Below, in pieces: positions 22,099-29,137 of a stretch of 33,469 nt of DNA (position 1 is the stretch's first letter; each line of letters starts with the position of its first letter). Both the position numbers and the translations under genes were made by a program. The notes beneath the pieces are model-generated. The model was not told the DNA's origin and searched no databases. It saw only the letters and a list, made by a program, of their open reading frames with translations. The stretch is from assembly GCA_007119345.1 (NCBI GenBank), contig SKPV01000233.1, forward strand, positions 1 to 33,469, in the 5' to 3' direction. This stretch comes from Halovivax sp. (lineage in GTDB: Archaea > Halobacteriota > Halobacteria > Halobacteriales > Natrialbaceae).

Positions 22099-24213
22099 TC
22101 AGTTCTCCGATTCGTCCCCCGTCGCCGGATCGAATCGCCCGAACCAGCTCGCGAGTTCTTCGAACCGGTGGATCGCGCGGTCGGGGTCGCCCACGTCGTG
22201 GTGTTCGTCCGGGTAGACGACCAGCTTCGCGGGGACGCCCCGCTTTTTTACGCTGACGTAGAGCTGCTCGGCCTGGGACGGCGGGCAGCGCCAGTCTTCG
22301 CCCCCTGCAGTGACGAGCAGCGGCGTCTCGATCTCGTCGACGTCTTCGATGCTGGAGGCCGCCGCGTACCCCTCCGGGTTCTCCCACGGGAGTCCGTAGT
22401 CGTTCTCCCACCAGACGTGACAGTCGTCGGTGCCGAAGCACGAGCGCGCATCGTAGATGCCGTGCTCGGGGGCCGCGGCGGCGAAGCGGTCCGTCTTCGT
22501 GACGGCGTAGGCCGTGAGCACGCCGCCCTGGGAGAACCCCGTGCAAAAGAGGCGGTCGGGGTCGGCCCACCCGCGCTGGACGAGCGCGTCAACGCCGGCG
22601 AGGACGTCCTGGACCTCGATCGAGTTCCACCGGCCCTGCAGGGTCTCACAGAAGTCGCGCCCGTAAGAGGTGCTGCCCCGGTAATTGGGCTTGACCACGA
22701 CGTACCCGCGACTCGTCCAGCAGGCGTCGGCGAACGAAAAGCGGGGCTCGTCGTAGGACATCGGGCCGCCGTGGATCGCACAGACGAGGGGACGGGGTTC
22801 CGGATCGTCCGCGTCCAGCTCCTCGGGCGCGTAGACGATCGCCTCGATCCCCGTCCCGTCGTCGCTCTCGTAGGTCACGCGCTCGCATCGCGGGGTCGGC
22901 CAGCGGGCGAGTTCGTCGTCGTTGACGGCGGTGAGTCGTCGAACGTCGGGTTCGGCCGCGTCCAGGTCGTCGACGTCGACGGCGTGGACGTCGGTTCCCT
23001 CGCTCGGGTGACTCAGGAGCACGGCGACGGTCCCGTCGGCGTGATCGAGCCCGCGAATCGCCCGGTCGGATCCCTGGGCCTCGAACGTTCGCTCGACGCC
23101 GGAGCCGTCGACCGCCGCGCGGACGAGCCGCGTCCGCCCCTCGTCGCCGACGGCCGTCAGGAGCGCCTCCTCGTCGAGCCACTGTGGCGTTCCGGCGCGA
23201 GCCAGCGTCCGATCGAGGTCGACCGTCACCGGCCTGATCCTCCCGCCGTCGAGGACGTACAGCTCCGTCGGGGCGTACTGGTTGTCCGGGTCGCTCCCGG
23301 CGAAGGCGAGTCGATCGCCCGTCGGCGACCAGCGCGGCGCGCCGGTCCACAGCGACCCGTCGGTGAGCCGCTCGGCGTCGCCCCCGCCGGGCGAGACCGC
23401 GTACAGGTCGACGGCGTACCCGTCGTCCGGACGTTCGCCCCGGTACGAGCGGAAGACGATCCGGTCGCCGTCAGGCGACCACCGCGGCTGGAGCCCGCCT
23501 CTGGGCGTGACGAGTCCACCGCCGTCGTGGGCGTCGTCCAGCCGCGTCGCCTCCCTGCTCTCCGCGTCGACGACGAAGAGGTACGTTCGAACCGTGTCGA
23601 GCCACCCGGCTCCGTCGTGCTTGTGCTGGAGGCGCTCGGTCTCGATCGGCCCGCCTTCCTTCCGACGATCGAGGTACGCCCGCTCCTCGTCGGTCGGGTC
23701 GCGCGCGGCGACGACGATCCGCTCGCCGTCGGGCGCCCAGTCGAACTCGCTCGCGCCCTCCTCGAGCGTCGTCAGTTGCCTGGCGTCGCCGCCGCGATCG
23801 AGGTCGAACGCCCACACCTGGGTGTCGGGATCGTCGTCGGCTTCACCGTCACCCTCGTCGGGAGATTCGTCGTCAACCTCCCCGTCGACTGTCCGATCGC
23901 CCGTTTCGTCGGTCTGGTCGCCGTCCGGCGAGCCGTCGACGGCGATCGCGACGTCCTGCTCCCGGGCGGCCAGAAACCCCAGCTTCGAGCCGTCGGGGCT
24001 GAACGTCGGCGAGGTCGCGTTCGCCACGCGGGTCAATCGGTGGGGCGACCCGGCGCCGTCCGCGGGGACGACGAATAGCGATCGCCGGGACTCGTCCTCG
24101 TCGCGATCGAATTCTTCCGTGACGAAGGCGACGCGAGCTCCGTCGGGCGAAACGGCGAGAGACTCGATCGAGGCGAGATCGTAGTACTCGTCGAAGGGAA
24201 TCGGCCTCGGCAT
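22099..24213 (-). CDS. S9 family serine peptidase (acylaminoacyl-peptidase-like)
   Basis: 704-aa S9C peptidase. The N-terminal beta-propeller (about residues 20-420) has repeated SPDG blades such as LAVSPDGARVAFVT and FSPDGSKLGFL, with a highly acidic insertion after about residue 95 (DGSPDGDQTDETGD and onward). The catalytic domain has the oxyanion motif IHGGPMSYDEP, Ser561 in GFSQGGV, Asp640 in GGEDWRCPP and His672 in PDEHHDVG, so the triad is complete. The ATG at 24211-24213 (MPRPIPFDEYYDL) is chosen over a longer frame. Only distantly similar to the S9 enzyme at 5177-7012, so the two are probably not recent duplicates. Divergent from the small DUF7331-like gene. Confidence 0.9.
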   Translation of the reverse strand: MPRPIPFDEYYDLASIESLAVSPDGARVAFVTEEFDRDEDESRRSLFVVPADGAGSPHRLTRVANATSPTFSPDGSKLGFLAAREQDVAIAVDGSPDGDQTDETGDRTVDGEVDDESPDEGDGEADDDPDTQVWAFDLDRGGDARQLTTLEEGASEFDWAPDGERIVVAARDPTDEERAYLDRRKEGGPIETERLQHKHDGAGWLDTVRTYLFVVDAESREATRLDDAHDGGGLVTPRGGLQPRWSPDGDRIVFRSYRGERPDDGYAVDLYAVSPGGGDAERLTDGSLWTGAPRWSPTGDRLAFAGSDPDNQYAPTELYVLDGGRIRPVTVDLDRTLARAGTPQWLDEEALLTAVGDEGRTRLVRAAVDGSGVERTFEAQGSDRAIRGLDHADGTVAVLLSHPSEGTDVHAVDVDDLDAAEPDVRRLTAVNDDELARWPTPRCERVTYESDDGTGIEAIVYAPEELDADDPEPRPLVCAIHGGPMSYDEPRFSFADACWTSRGYVVVKPNYRGSTSYGRDFCETLQGRWNSIEVQDVLAGVDALVQRGWADPDRLFCTGFSQGGVLTAYAVTKTDRFAAAAPEHGIYDARSCFGTDDCHVWWENDYGLPWENPEGYAAASSIEDVDEIETPLLVTAGGEDWRCPPSQAEQLYVSVKKRGVPAKLVVYPDEHHDVGDPDRAIHRFEELASWFGRFDPATGDESEN

Positions 24214-24310
24214 TGATGCGACAGGGTCGTCGGACCACTTCAGCCCACCGGTCTCGCGACCGGGACTCGACGTGGGCTCGGCGTTCCGGCGGGCCGGGGA
24301 CGAGCACAAC

Positions 24311-24318
24311 GTTTATAG
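24311..24318 (+). promoter_or_regulatory. TATA element of the DUF7331-like gene
   Basis: GTTTATAG lies 3 bases before the iron-box-like palindrome and about 36 bases before the ATG at 24351. Confidence 0.6.
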
Positions 24319-24320
24319 AT

Positions 24321-24334
24321 TTAGGCTCGCCTAA
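24321..24334. promoter_or_regulatory. DtxR/IdeR/Idr-like iron box
   Basis: TTAGGCTCGCCTAA has perfect 6-base arms (TTAGGC and GCCTAA) around a 2-base centre. It closely resembles the operator of DtxR-family metal-dependent repressors (consensus starting TTAGG and containing GCCTAA), a family that includes the haloarchaeal Idr/SirR regulators. It is directly downstream of a TATA box, where bound repressor would block transcription. The regulator gene is not in the window. Confidence 0.75.
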
Positions 24335-24350
24335 CTTCACTCGATACTCG

Positions 24351-24518
24351 ATGGACGTCCCCGCCCGAAGGCAGGATGCGGATGCCGACGAACCGATCGA
24401 CGAGCCGTCGGCGATCGTCACGAGCCACGAGACCAGGCCGGGCCGGCTGGTCTTCACCGAGCGCGACAACACCGACGGCTGGATCGCCACGAATTTCGCG
24501 GTCGAGCTGGAACGATAA
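24351..24518 (+). CDS. DUF7331-like small protein, 55 aa
   Basis: Small acidic protein starting MDVPARRQDADAD. Its C-terminal part (IVTSHETRPGRLVFTERDN, then TDGWIATNFAVELE) matches the pattern I know from haloarchaeal DUF7331 proteins, a Val-x-Ser-Tyr/His-Glu-Thr start, a 'VxF-x-x-x-DN' strand and a final W-I-x-x-x-x-A-V-E-L. Function unknown. The promoter carries a palindrome like DtxR-family iron boxes, so I infer that expression rises when iron is scarce. It is divergent from an S9 peptidase and convergent with dps. Confidence 0.75.
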   Translation: MDVPARRQDADADEPIDEPSAIVTSHETRPGRLVFTERDNTDGWIATNFAVELER

Positions 24519-24660
24519 CCGGCCGGGCGGTCGCGTCGTTCTCGCCGAGCGCCGCGGCGACGTTACCGACGCGCGTTTCGTCCGACCCGCGCGGTCACTG
24601 CGGTTTTCAGCCGTCGCTCCGGCACGTTCCTCCCTCTCTCGGTTCGATACCGCTCGCCCG

Positions 24661-24800
24661 TTTTGCCGCCCCGTTCGTCTGCGGCGTCGACCTCTTCCGT
24701 TTTTGCCACTCCGTTCGTCTGCGGCGTCGACCTCTTCCGTTTCGCCACTCCGTTCGTCTGCGGCGTCGTGGTCGTCCGCTTTGCCACGTCCAACGTCCGT
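24661..24800. repeat. Tandem array, 39-40 bp x 3 plus decayed fourth copy
   Basis: Units at 24661-24699, 24700-24739 and 24740-24778 share CCGTTCGTCTGCGGCGTCG and the end TTCCG or GTCCG. A fourth copy from 24779 (CTTTGCCACGTCC) is recognisable only at its beginning. The array is the clearest in the window and lies 3' to both flanking genes. Confidence 0.9.
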
Positions 24801-24884
24801 AGCGGCCGCTCGATAGCGGAGTCGTCGTCGCTTTCGGTCGAACGTGTCGGTTCGGTCCGTTGGACGTCGGCCGAGGGGCGCTCC

Positions 24885-24889
24885 AAAAA
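24885..24889 (-). terminator. Candidate T-run terminator after dps
   Basis: A T5 run on the minus strand (AAAAA on plus) about 32 bases past the dps stop codon. Archaeal RNA polymerase often terminates at such runs, though five T's is a weak signal. Confidence 0.35.
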
Positions 24890-24920
24890 CGGTGCGTCCG
24901 CAGCGTTCGCTCGAGCGGGA

Positions 24921-25466
24921 TTATTTCGTCGCCTCTTCGAGCACCAGCGTGTCGTCCTCGAGGTAGTGCTCGAAGTGGTGGGCGTCCTCCTCGACGGTGA
25001 CGAGGATCTCCCGGAGGATCTCGCCGGTCGCGTAGTCGCCGAGGTTGTCGGCGAGTTCGATGCTGTCGCGCATCGACTCGATGATCTCCCCGTACATCTC
25101 GAGGTCGTTCTCGAACATCGTGCGGACGTCGTAGACGTCCTCGCCCTCGAACTCGACCGTCGCGCGACGCTCGAGGTTCGCCGGCCCGGAGACGGGGACG
25201 CCGCCGAGCGCCTGGGCGCGCTCGGCGATGATGTCGGCACCTTCCTCGGCGTGTTCGTAGGCTTCCTCGGTGAATCGGTGCAGCGGAAGGAACTCGGCGC
25301 CCTCGACCACCCAGTGGTGCTTTTTGAGCTGGTGGTAGAGAACGTACGCGTTCGCGAGTTCCGTGTTCAGCGCGTCGACGATCTGCTCGGCCCTGTCCGT
25401 GTCGATGCGGAGGCTGCTCTGCTCGATAGCATCGGCTTGCTGGCGGACGGTCTTCTGGGTACTCAT
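24921..25466 (-). CDS. dps: DNA-binding ferritin-like protein (DpsA)
   Basis: 181-aa Dps-family iron-storage protein; 12-mers oxidise and store Fe(II) and protect DNA from oxidative damage. Seen: the HHWVVEGAEFLPLH motif with ferroxidase His51, then EEAYEHAEEGADIIAERAQA with Asp78 and Glu82, which together form the inter-subunit iron site. A long N-terminal tail (about 25 residues) precedes the four-helix core. The ATG at 25464-25466 has a TATA element (GTTTAAG on the minus strand) about 31 bases upstream. Its neighbour with an iron-box-like promoter makes this a small iron-related neighbourhood. Confidence 0.92.
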   Translation of the reverse strand: MSTQKTVRQQADAIEQSSLRIDTDRAEQIVDALNTELANAYVLYHQLKKHHWVVEGAEFLPLHRFTEEAYEHAEEGADIIAERAQALGGVPVSGPANLERRATVEFEGEDVYDVRTMFENDLEMYGEIIESMRDSIELADNLGDYATGEILREILVTVEEDAHHFEHYLEDDTLVLEEATK

Positions 25467-25493
25467 CTCGACTCAAACTACCGCCCCGACGCC

Positions 25494-25500
25494 CTTAAAC
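25494..25500 (-). promoter_or_regulatory. TATA element of dps
   Basis: The minus strand reads GTTTAAG about 31 bases before the ATG at 25466, with a very AT-rich patch (25501-25540) just upstream that may hold regulator sites. Confidence 0.6.
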
Positions 25501-25547
25501 ATTGCCCAATCGAAACAATTTTTCGAATAATAGAAAATCCAGTTTTC

Positions 25548-25757
25548 GATTGCAGGCCCGAAGCCTATGCGTTCTGCCCCCGTCCCGGGGGCTGGTACGG
25601 TGAGGACGGTACGCGGCTGTCGTGGGACTGTCGTCGGTCGGTGTGGACGCCGAACGGCGGGTCCCCGAGTTGTGAGTTAGAGCCGCGAGGGATCCCCTAC
25701 ACGCCGCCTGCGGACCCGCCCCAGAACGGCTCGGAACAATACTCCTATAGTGAGTAA
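25548..25757 (+). pseudogene. Probable 3' relic of an IS1341-type TnpB element, including its RNA-encoding end
   Basis: An uninterrupted frame of about 70 codons ends at TAA 25755-25757. Its protein (for example EAYAFCPRPGGWYGEDGTRL and SVWTPNGGSPSCELEPRGIP) is rich in Trp, Tyr, Cys and Asn, unlike the Arg-rich shadow frames around it, and recalls the C-terminal end of haloarchaeal IS200/IS605-type TnpB proteins, where the guide (omega/sot) RNA is encoded. A GC-rich hairpin with 7-bp arms is at 25576-25592. No tnpB body, TnpA or left end is present. The family match is from memory, not a search, so it could instead be a separate structured non-coding RNA. Confidence 0.45.
25576..25592 (+). 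ncRNA. Perfect 7-bp hairpin within the relic
   Basis: GCCCCCG (25576-25582) pairs with CGGGGGC (25586-25592) around a 3-base loop. The surrounding sequence continues with further complementary GC runs (25636-25740), consistent with a folded RNA. Expression is not shown. Confidence 0.35.
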
Positions 25758-25765
25758 ATATTTTA
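25755..25765 (+). promoter_or_regulatory. TATA element of the aldehyde dehydrogenase
   Basis: TAAATATTTTA is a strong TATA element about 30 bases before the ATG at 25790. Its first bases are the stop codon of the TnpB-like relic, so the relic's end contributes to this promoter. Confidence 0.7.
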
Positions 25766-25789
25766 TCGTCGGCGCTCGTAGGCCGCCAT

Positions 25790-27259
25790 ATGGGTACGAG
25801 CATCGCACAGCGACGGGAGCGACTGTACGTGGCGGGCGAGTGGATCGATACCGACGGGACGATCGCCGTCACGGACCTGGCCGCCGGCGGGACGTTCGCC
25901 GAGATCGCGGCCGCGGGCCCGGCCGAAGCGAGACGCGCGCTCGCGGCGGCCCACGAGTTGAAGCCCGTGCTCCGACGAACGACCGTGGTCGAGCGCGCGG
26001 GGTGGTGCGAGGCGATCGCCGAGGGGCTCGACGCGCGCGAGGAGGAACTCGCCGAGGTCATCGTCCGCGAGGCGGGCAAGCCGATCTCCTCGGCCAGGGG
26101 CGAGGTGACCGCCGCGGCCGAGCGGTTCCGCCGCGCGGCCGAGGAGGCCCGCAACATCGTGAGCAAGGGCGAGTATCGCGAGGGCTCGACCGAGGGCCAC
26201 GAGGGGTGGCGCGCGATCGTCAAGCACGAGCCGATCGGGACGGTGCTGTGCATCACGCCGTACAACTACCCGCTGGCGACGACCGCGCTCCAGGTCGCGC
26301 CCGCGCTCGCCGCCGGCAACGCGGTCGTCCTGAAGCCCGCGACCAAGACGCCCATCTCCGCGGCGATCCTCGCGGACGTGATCGCGGGCGTCGAGGCGAT
26401 CCCGGACGACGCGTTCCACTTCGTCCCCGGCGAGGCGAGCCGGATCGGGGACGTGCTCTCGGGAGACGAGCGGGTGAACGCCATCGCCATGACCGGCTCC
26501 TCCGGCGCCGGCAAACACGTCGCCCGCGAGAGCGGCATGGTCAACCTCCACATGGAACTCGGCGGGAACGCGCCCGCGATCGTCTTCGAGGACGCGGACC
26601 TCGCCGACGTCGCGGGCAGCTGTGCCAAGGGGTCGTTCAAGTACGCCGGCCAGCGGTGCTCGGCCGTCTCGCGCGTCCTCGTCCACGAGGAGGTACACGA
26701 CGACCTCGTCGACCTGATCGACGGCCAGATGGACGCCTGGCGGGCGGGGAACCTCTTCGACGAGGACACGGCGCTCGGTCCGCTCATCAGCGTCGACCAG
26801 GCCGAGTGGGTCCAGGAACTCGTCGACGAGGCCGTCGAGAAGGGCGCGACTCTCGTCCGCGGCGGCGAGCGCCGCGCGCCCGAGGGCGTCCCGGACGAAC
26901 TCGCGGACCAGTTCTTCGAGCCGACCCTATTGGCGAACGTGCCCCGCGACGCCCGGATCGTCGACGAGGAGCAGTTCGGACCCGTCGCCGCCGTCACGAC
27001 CTTCTCGGACCGCGAGGAGGCCGTCGAGATCGCAAACGCCTCGGACCTGGCCCTCGACGCCGCGGTGTTCACCAGCGACTACGACCGCGCGCTCGAGGTC
27101 GCCGAGCGCGTCGACGCCGGCGGCGTCCGCATCAACGGCCCGCCCTCCCACGGCCTGGGCGACGTCCCATTCGGCGGCAACAAGGACTCGGGAATCGGCC
27201 GCGAGGGGCTCGACGCCTCGATCCACGAACTGATGCGGACGAAGAGCATCGTCCTGTAG
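25790..27259 (+). CDS. Aldehyde dehydrogenase, GapN/lactaldehyde-dehydrogenase-like
   Basis: 489-aa NAD(P)-dependent aldehyde dehydrogenase. Seen: ITPYNYPLATTALQVAPALA with catalytic Asn159, the cofactor loop MTGSSGAGKHVA, Glu256 in MELGGNAP, and nucleophile Cys290 in YAGQRCSAVSRVL. The GQRC-x-A-V context is like non-phosphorylating glyceraldehyde-3-phosphate dehydrogenases and lactaldehyde dehydrogenases rather than betaine-aldehyde types. The next gene is a PfkB sugar kinase 128 bases downstream on the same strand, so a role in sugar breakdown is plausible, but each gene has its own TATA-like element. Confidence 0.88.
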   Translation: MGTSIAQRRERLYVAGEWIDTDGTIAVTDLAAGGTFAEIAAAGPAEARRALAAAHELKPVLRRTTVVERAGWCEAIAEGLDAREEELAEVIVREAGKPISSARGEVTAAAERFRRAAEEARNIVSKGEYREGSTEGHEGWRAIVKHEPIGTVLCITPYNYPLATTALQVAPALAAGNAVVLKPATKTPISAAILADVIAGVEAIPDDAFHFVPGEASRIGDVLSGDERVNAIAMTGSSGAGKHVARESGMVNLHMELGGNAPAIVFEDADLADVAGSCAKGSFKYAGQRCSAVSRVLVHEEVHDDLVDLIDGQMDAWRAGNLFDEDTALGPLISVDQAEWVQELVDEAVEKGATLVRGGERRAPEGVPDELADQFFEPTLLANVPRDARIVDEEQFGPVAAVTTFSDREEAVEIANASDLALDAAVFTSDYDRALEVAERVDAGGVRINGPPSHGLGDVPFGGNKDSGIGREGLDASIHELMRTKSIVL

Positions 27260-27350
27260 GCGCCGTCCCTCGCGTCCCAGCCGTTCCCGTCGTCGTCCGA
27301 TCGATGGACTCCGGTTGCCGCGGACGCGGCGAATTCCCCCCCGCTCGCCG

Positions 27351-27360
27351 CGCTTATACC
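27351..27360 (+). promoter_or_regulatory. TATA element of the PfkB kinase gene
   Basis: CGCTTATACC lies about 32 bases before the ATG at 27388. Confidence 0.5.
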
Positions 27361-27387
27361 GACGCGCGCCGTCGGTGACCTACACGC

Positions 27388-28374
27388 ATGAGTCGGGACG
27401 TCCTGGTCGCCGGCGAGACGCTGATCGACTTTCTTCCCGAGCGGGCGGGCCCGCTGACCGACGTTTCGGGATTCGACCGTCGGCCCGGCGGTGCGCCCGC
27501 CAACGTCGCCGTCGCGCTGGCGCGCCTGGACCGGACCCCGCTGTTCTGGACTCGGCTCGGATCCGACCCGTTCGGGCGGTACCTGGAAGGCGTCCTCGAC
27601 GACGAGCGCGTGCGCGCCGATTTCGTCGAGCGAGATCCGTCCGCGCAGACATCCCTCGCGTTCGTCACGCACGACGACTCGGGTGACCGCGCGTTCACCT
27701 TCTACCGGGACGGGACCGCCGACACGCGGATGGAGCCCGGACGGGTGCCGGACGAGACCCTCGCCGACTGCTCCTGGGTGCACGCGGGCGGCGTGACGCT
27801 CTCGAGCGGCCGATCCAGGGCCGCCACGCTGGATCTGCTGGAGCGTGCCGCGAGCGCGGGGTGCATCGTCTCGTTCGACGCCAACTACCGGCCGGAACTC
27901 TGGGACGACGAGGCGACGTTCCGCCTGGTCGCGCGCGACGCGCTCGTTCACGCGAACGTGTGTAAGGCGACGCGAAGGGAGCTCGCCCGCCTCGGATTCG
28001 ACGGCGAGACGGACCGCGAACTCGCCCGCGACGCCCTCGAGGCCGACCTCGACGCCGTCTTCTGCACCCGGGGCGACGAAGGCGCCCTCGCCGTCGCGGC
28101 CGGCGACGCGTTCGACGCGATGGCGGGCGGGCCGTCGTGGGCGGAGAGCGCCGAACACGGCGGCTACGACGTGGACGTCGTCGACGCGACGGGCGCCGGG
28201 GACGCCTTCCTCGCGGGCGCGATCGCGGCCGCTCTCGACGGGCGCGACCTCGAGGGGACGCTCGCCTTCGCGAACGCCGTGGCCGCGTCGGCGACGACCG
28301 CGGCGGGGGCGATGGCCGCGCTCCCCGGCCGCGAGCGAGTCGAGGCGGTGTTCGAGGGAAGCACGTCGCCGTAA
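27388..28374 (+). CDS. PfkB-family sugar kinase (fructokinase-like)
   Basis: 328-aa ribokinase-fold kinase. Seen: the first signature GGAPANVAVALARLD (about residues 33-47), the lid/sugar contact region FTFYRDGTADTRM, FDANYRPELWDD typical of fructokinases, and the second signature VDATGAGDAF with catalytic Asp272. It would phosphorylate fructose or a related sugar or sugar acid with ATP; 2-keto-3-deoxygluconate kinase is an alternative because haloarchaea use the semi-phosphorylated Entner-Doudoroff pathway. Context with an aldehyde dehydrogenase suits sugar catabolism. Confidence 0.88.
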   Translation: MSRDVLVAGETLIDFLPERAGPLTDVSGFDRRPGGAPANVAVALARLDRTPLFWTRLGSDPFGRYLEGVLDDERVRADFVERDPSAQTSLAFVTHDDSGDRAFTFYRDGTADTRMEPGRVPDETLADCSWVHAGGVTLSSGRSRAATLDLLERAASAGCIVSFDANYRPELWDDEATFRLVARDALVHANVCKATRRELARLGFDGETDRELARDALEADLDAVFCTRGDEGALAVAAGDAFDAMAGGPSWAESAEHGGYDVDVVDATGAGDAFLAGAIAAALDGRDLEGTLAFANAVAASATTAAGAMAALPGRERVEAVFEGSTSP

Positions 28375-28519
28375 CGGCCGGCGCCGTCCGACGGCGGTCG
28401 AGACGCGGATGAGCGATCGACCCGTCGGGCGGCCGCGATGACCGACCCGTCTCTCGGCGCGCGAGCGCTCGTCGTTCGCGGTCTCAACGGTAGGCTCTCG
28501 CCGGATCAAGAACCGTCTC

Positions 28520-28996
28520 TCACCGCACCAACAGCGTGAACGCCGCGATGGCGAGGCCGCCCGCGACGAACAGGACGCGGTTCGCCCGGCGATTCTTCGA
28601 GTAGACGAGTTCGAACGTGTAGGAGGCCGAGGAGAGCGGTTCGAACGGTCTGATTCCCATCGGCGTGACGACGTCGGCGAACAGGTGCGAAGCGAGCGCC
28701 GTCGCGGCCGCGGCGGCGACGATCGTCCCGGCGAGCCCGGCGTCGGCGCCGATCAGCGGCGCCGCGACGGATCCCGCGATGCCGGCCGCGATCGATCCGG
28801 CGACGACGAACCAGACGGTGTGGGTTAGACCGCGGTGGGCGATCGGGAGCCGCTGGTCGACGTCCGGAAGCGTCGAGAGAGCCACGGCGACGAGGAGGCC
28901 GACGACGGCCAGCCGCCGCGCGCCCGTCGCCGCGACCCACGCGCCGAGCGGCGCGTACGCGATCGCCGCGGCGCCGACGTGTCCCTGCCAGTACAC
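28520..28996 (-). CDS. YdjM-like membrane metal-dependent hydrolase
   Basis: 158-aa membrane protein of the YdjM/LexA-regulated family of predicted metal-dependent hydrolases. Seen: GHVGAAAIAYAPLG at the start, TLPDVDQR and HRGLTHTVWF (the Asp/His metal motif), SHLFADVVTPMGIRP, and four to five hydrophobic helices. The GTG at 28994-28996 (Met-Tyr-Trp-Gln-Gly-His) is the only start that keeps the family N-terminus; a TATA-like element (CGTTGATAGGATC on the minus strand) about 25 bases upstream agrees. The biochemical role is unknown; related proteins are linked to membrane or DNA-damage responses. Confidence 0.8.
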   Translation of the reverse strand: MYWQGHVGAAAIAYAPLGAWVAATGARRLAVVGLLVAVALSTLPDVDQRLPIAHRGLTHTVWFVVAGSIAAGIAGSVAAPLIGADAGLAGTIVAAAAATALASHLFADVVTPMGIRPFEPLSSASYTFELVYSKNRRANRVLFVAGGLAIAAFTLLVR

Positions 28997-29014
28997 ACCC
29001 CGGAGTACGCGACC

Positions 29015-29027
29015 GATCCTATCAACG
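29015..29027 (-). promoter_or_regulatory. TATA element of the YdjM-like gene
   Basis: The minus strand reads CGTTGATAGGATC, about 25 bases before the GTG start at 28996. Confidence 0.5.
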
Positions 29028-29137
29028 TGTCGCCCGCACCCGCGGTCGTCCCCCGACGACCGGCGGGAAAGACGGGGTCGCTCGCGGTCGGAAGCTGCAA
29101 GCCGGTCCGCTAATCCCGCACGCGTCCTGATTGGCGT

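Larger units (their letters stand above)
24519..24920. other. Spacer between DUF7331-like gene and dps
   Basis: 402 bases between the two convergent genes. It holds the 39-40-bp array at 24661-24800 and a T5 run on the minus strand near the dps end. I see no gene. The open frames in the array translate as repetitive peptides and are artefacts. Confidence 0.6.
25467..25789. other. Divergent spacer between dps and aldehyde dehydrogenase
   Basis: 323 bases. From the dps side: the dps TATA element, an AT-rich patch at about 25501-25540, then the TnpB-end-like relic (about 25548-25757), and finally the aldehyde dehydrogenase TATA element, which overlaps the relic's stop codon. Confidence 0.7.

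Noticed and set aside
24661..24800. A CRISPR array
   Set aside because: The direct repeats are contiguous, with no unique spacers, and the unit decays from copy to copy. The same holds for the other arrays in the window.
24663..25757. A 364-codon plus-strand frame across the dps gene
   Set aside because: Most of it is antisense to dps and continues through a repeat array; only its last 70 or so codons look like a separate relic and are reported as such.
28408..28464. A further tandem duplication of about 29 bp after the PfkB kinase gene
   Set aside because: GATGA, CGACCCGTC and the spacing fit, but identity between the copies is too low to call a repeat without a statistical test.
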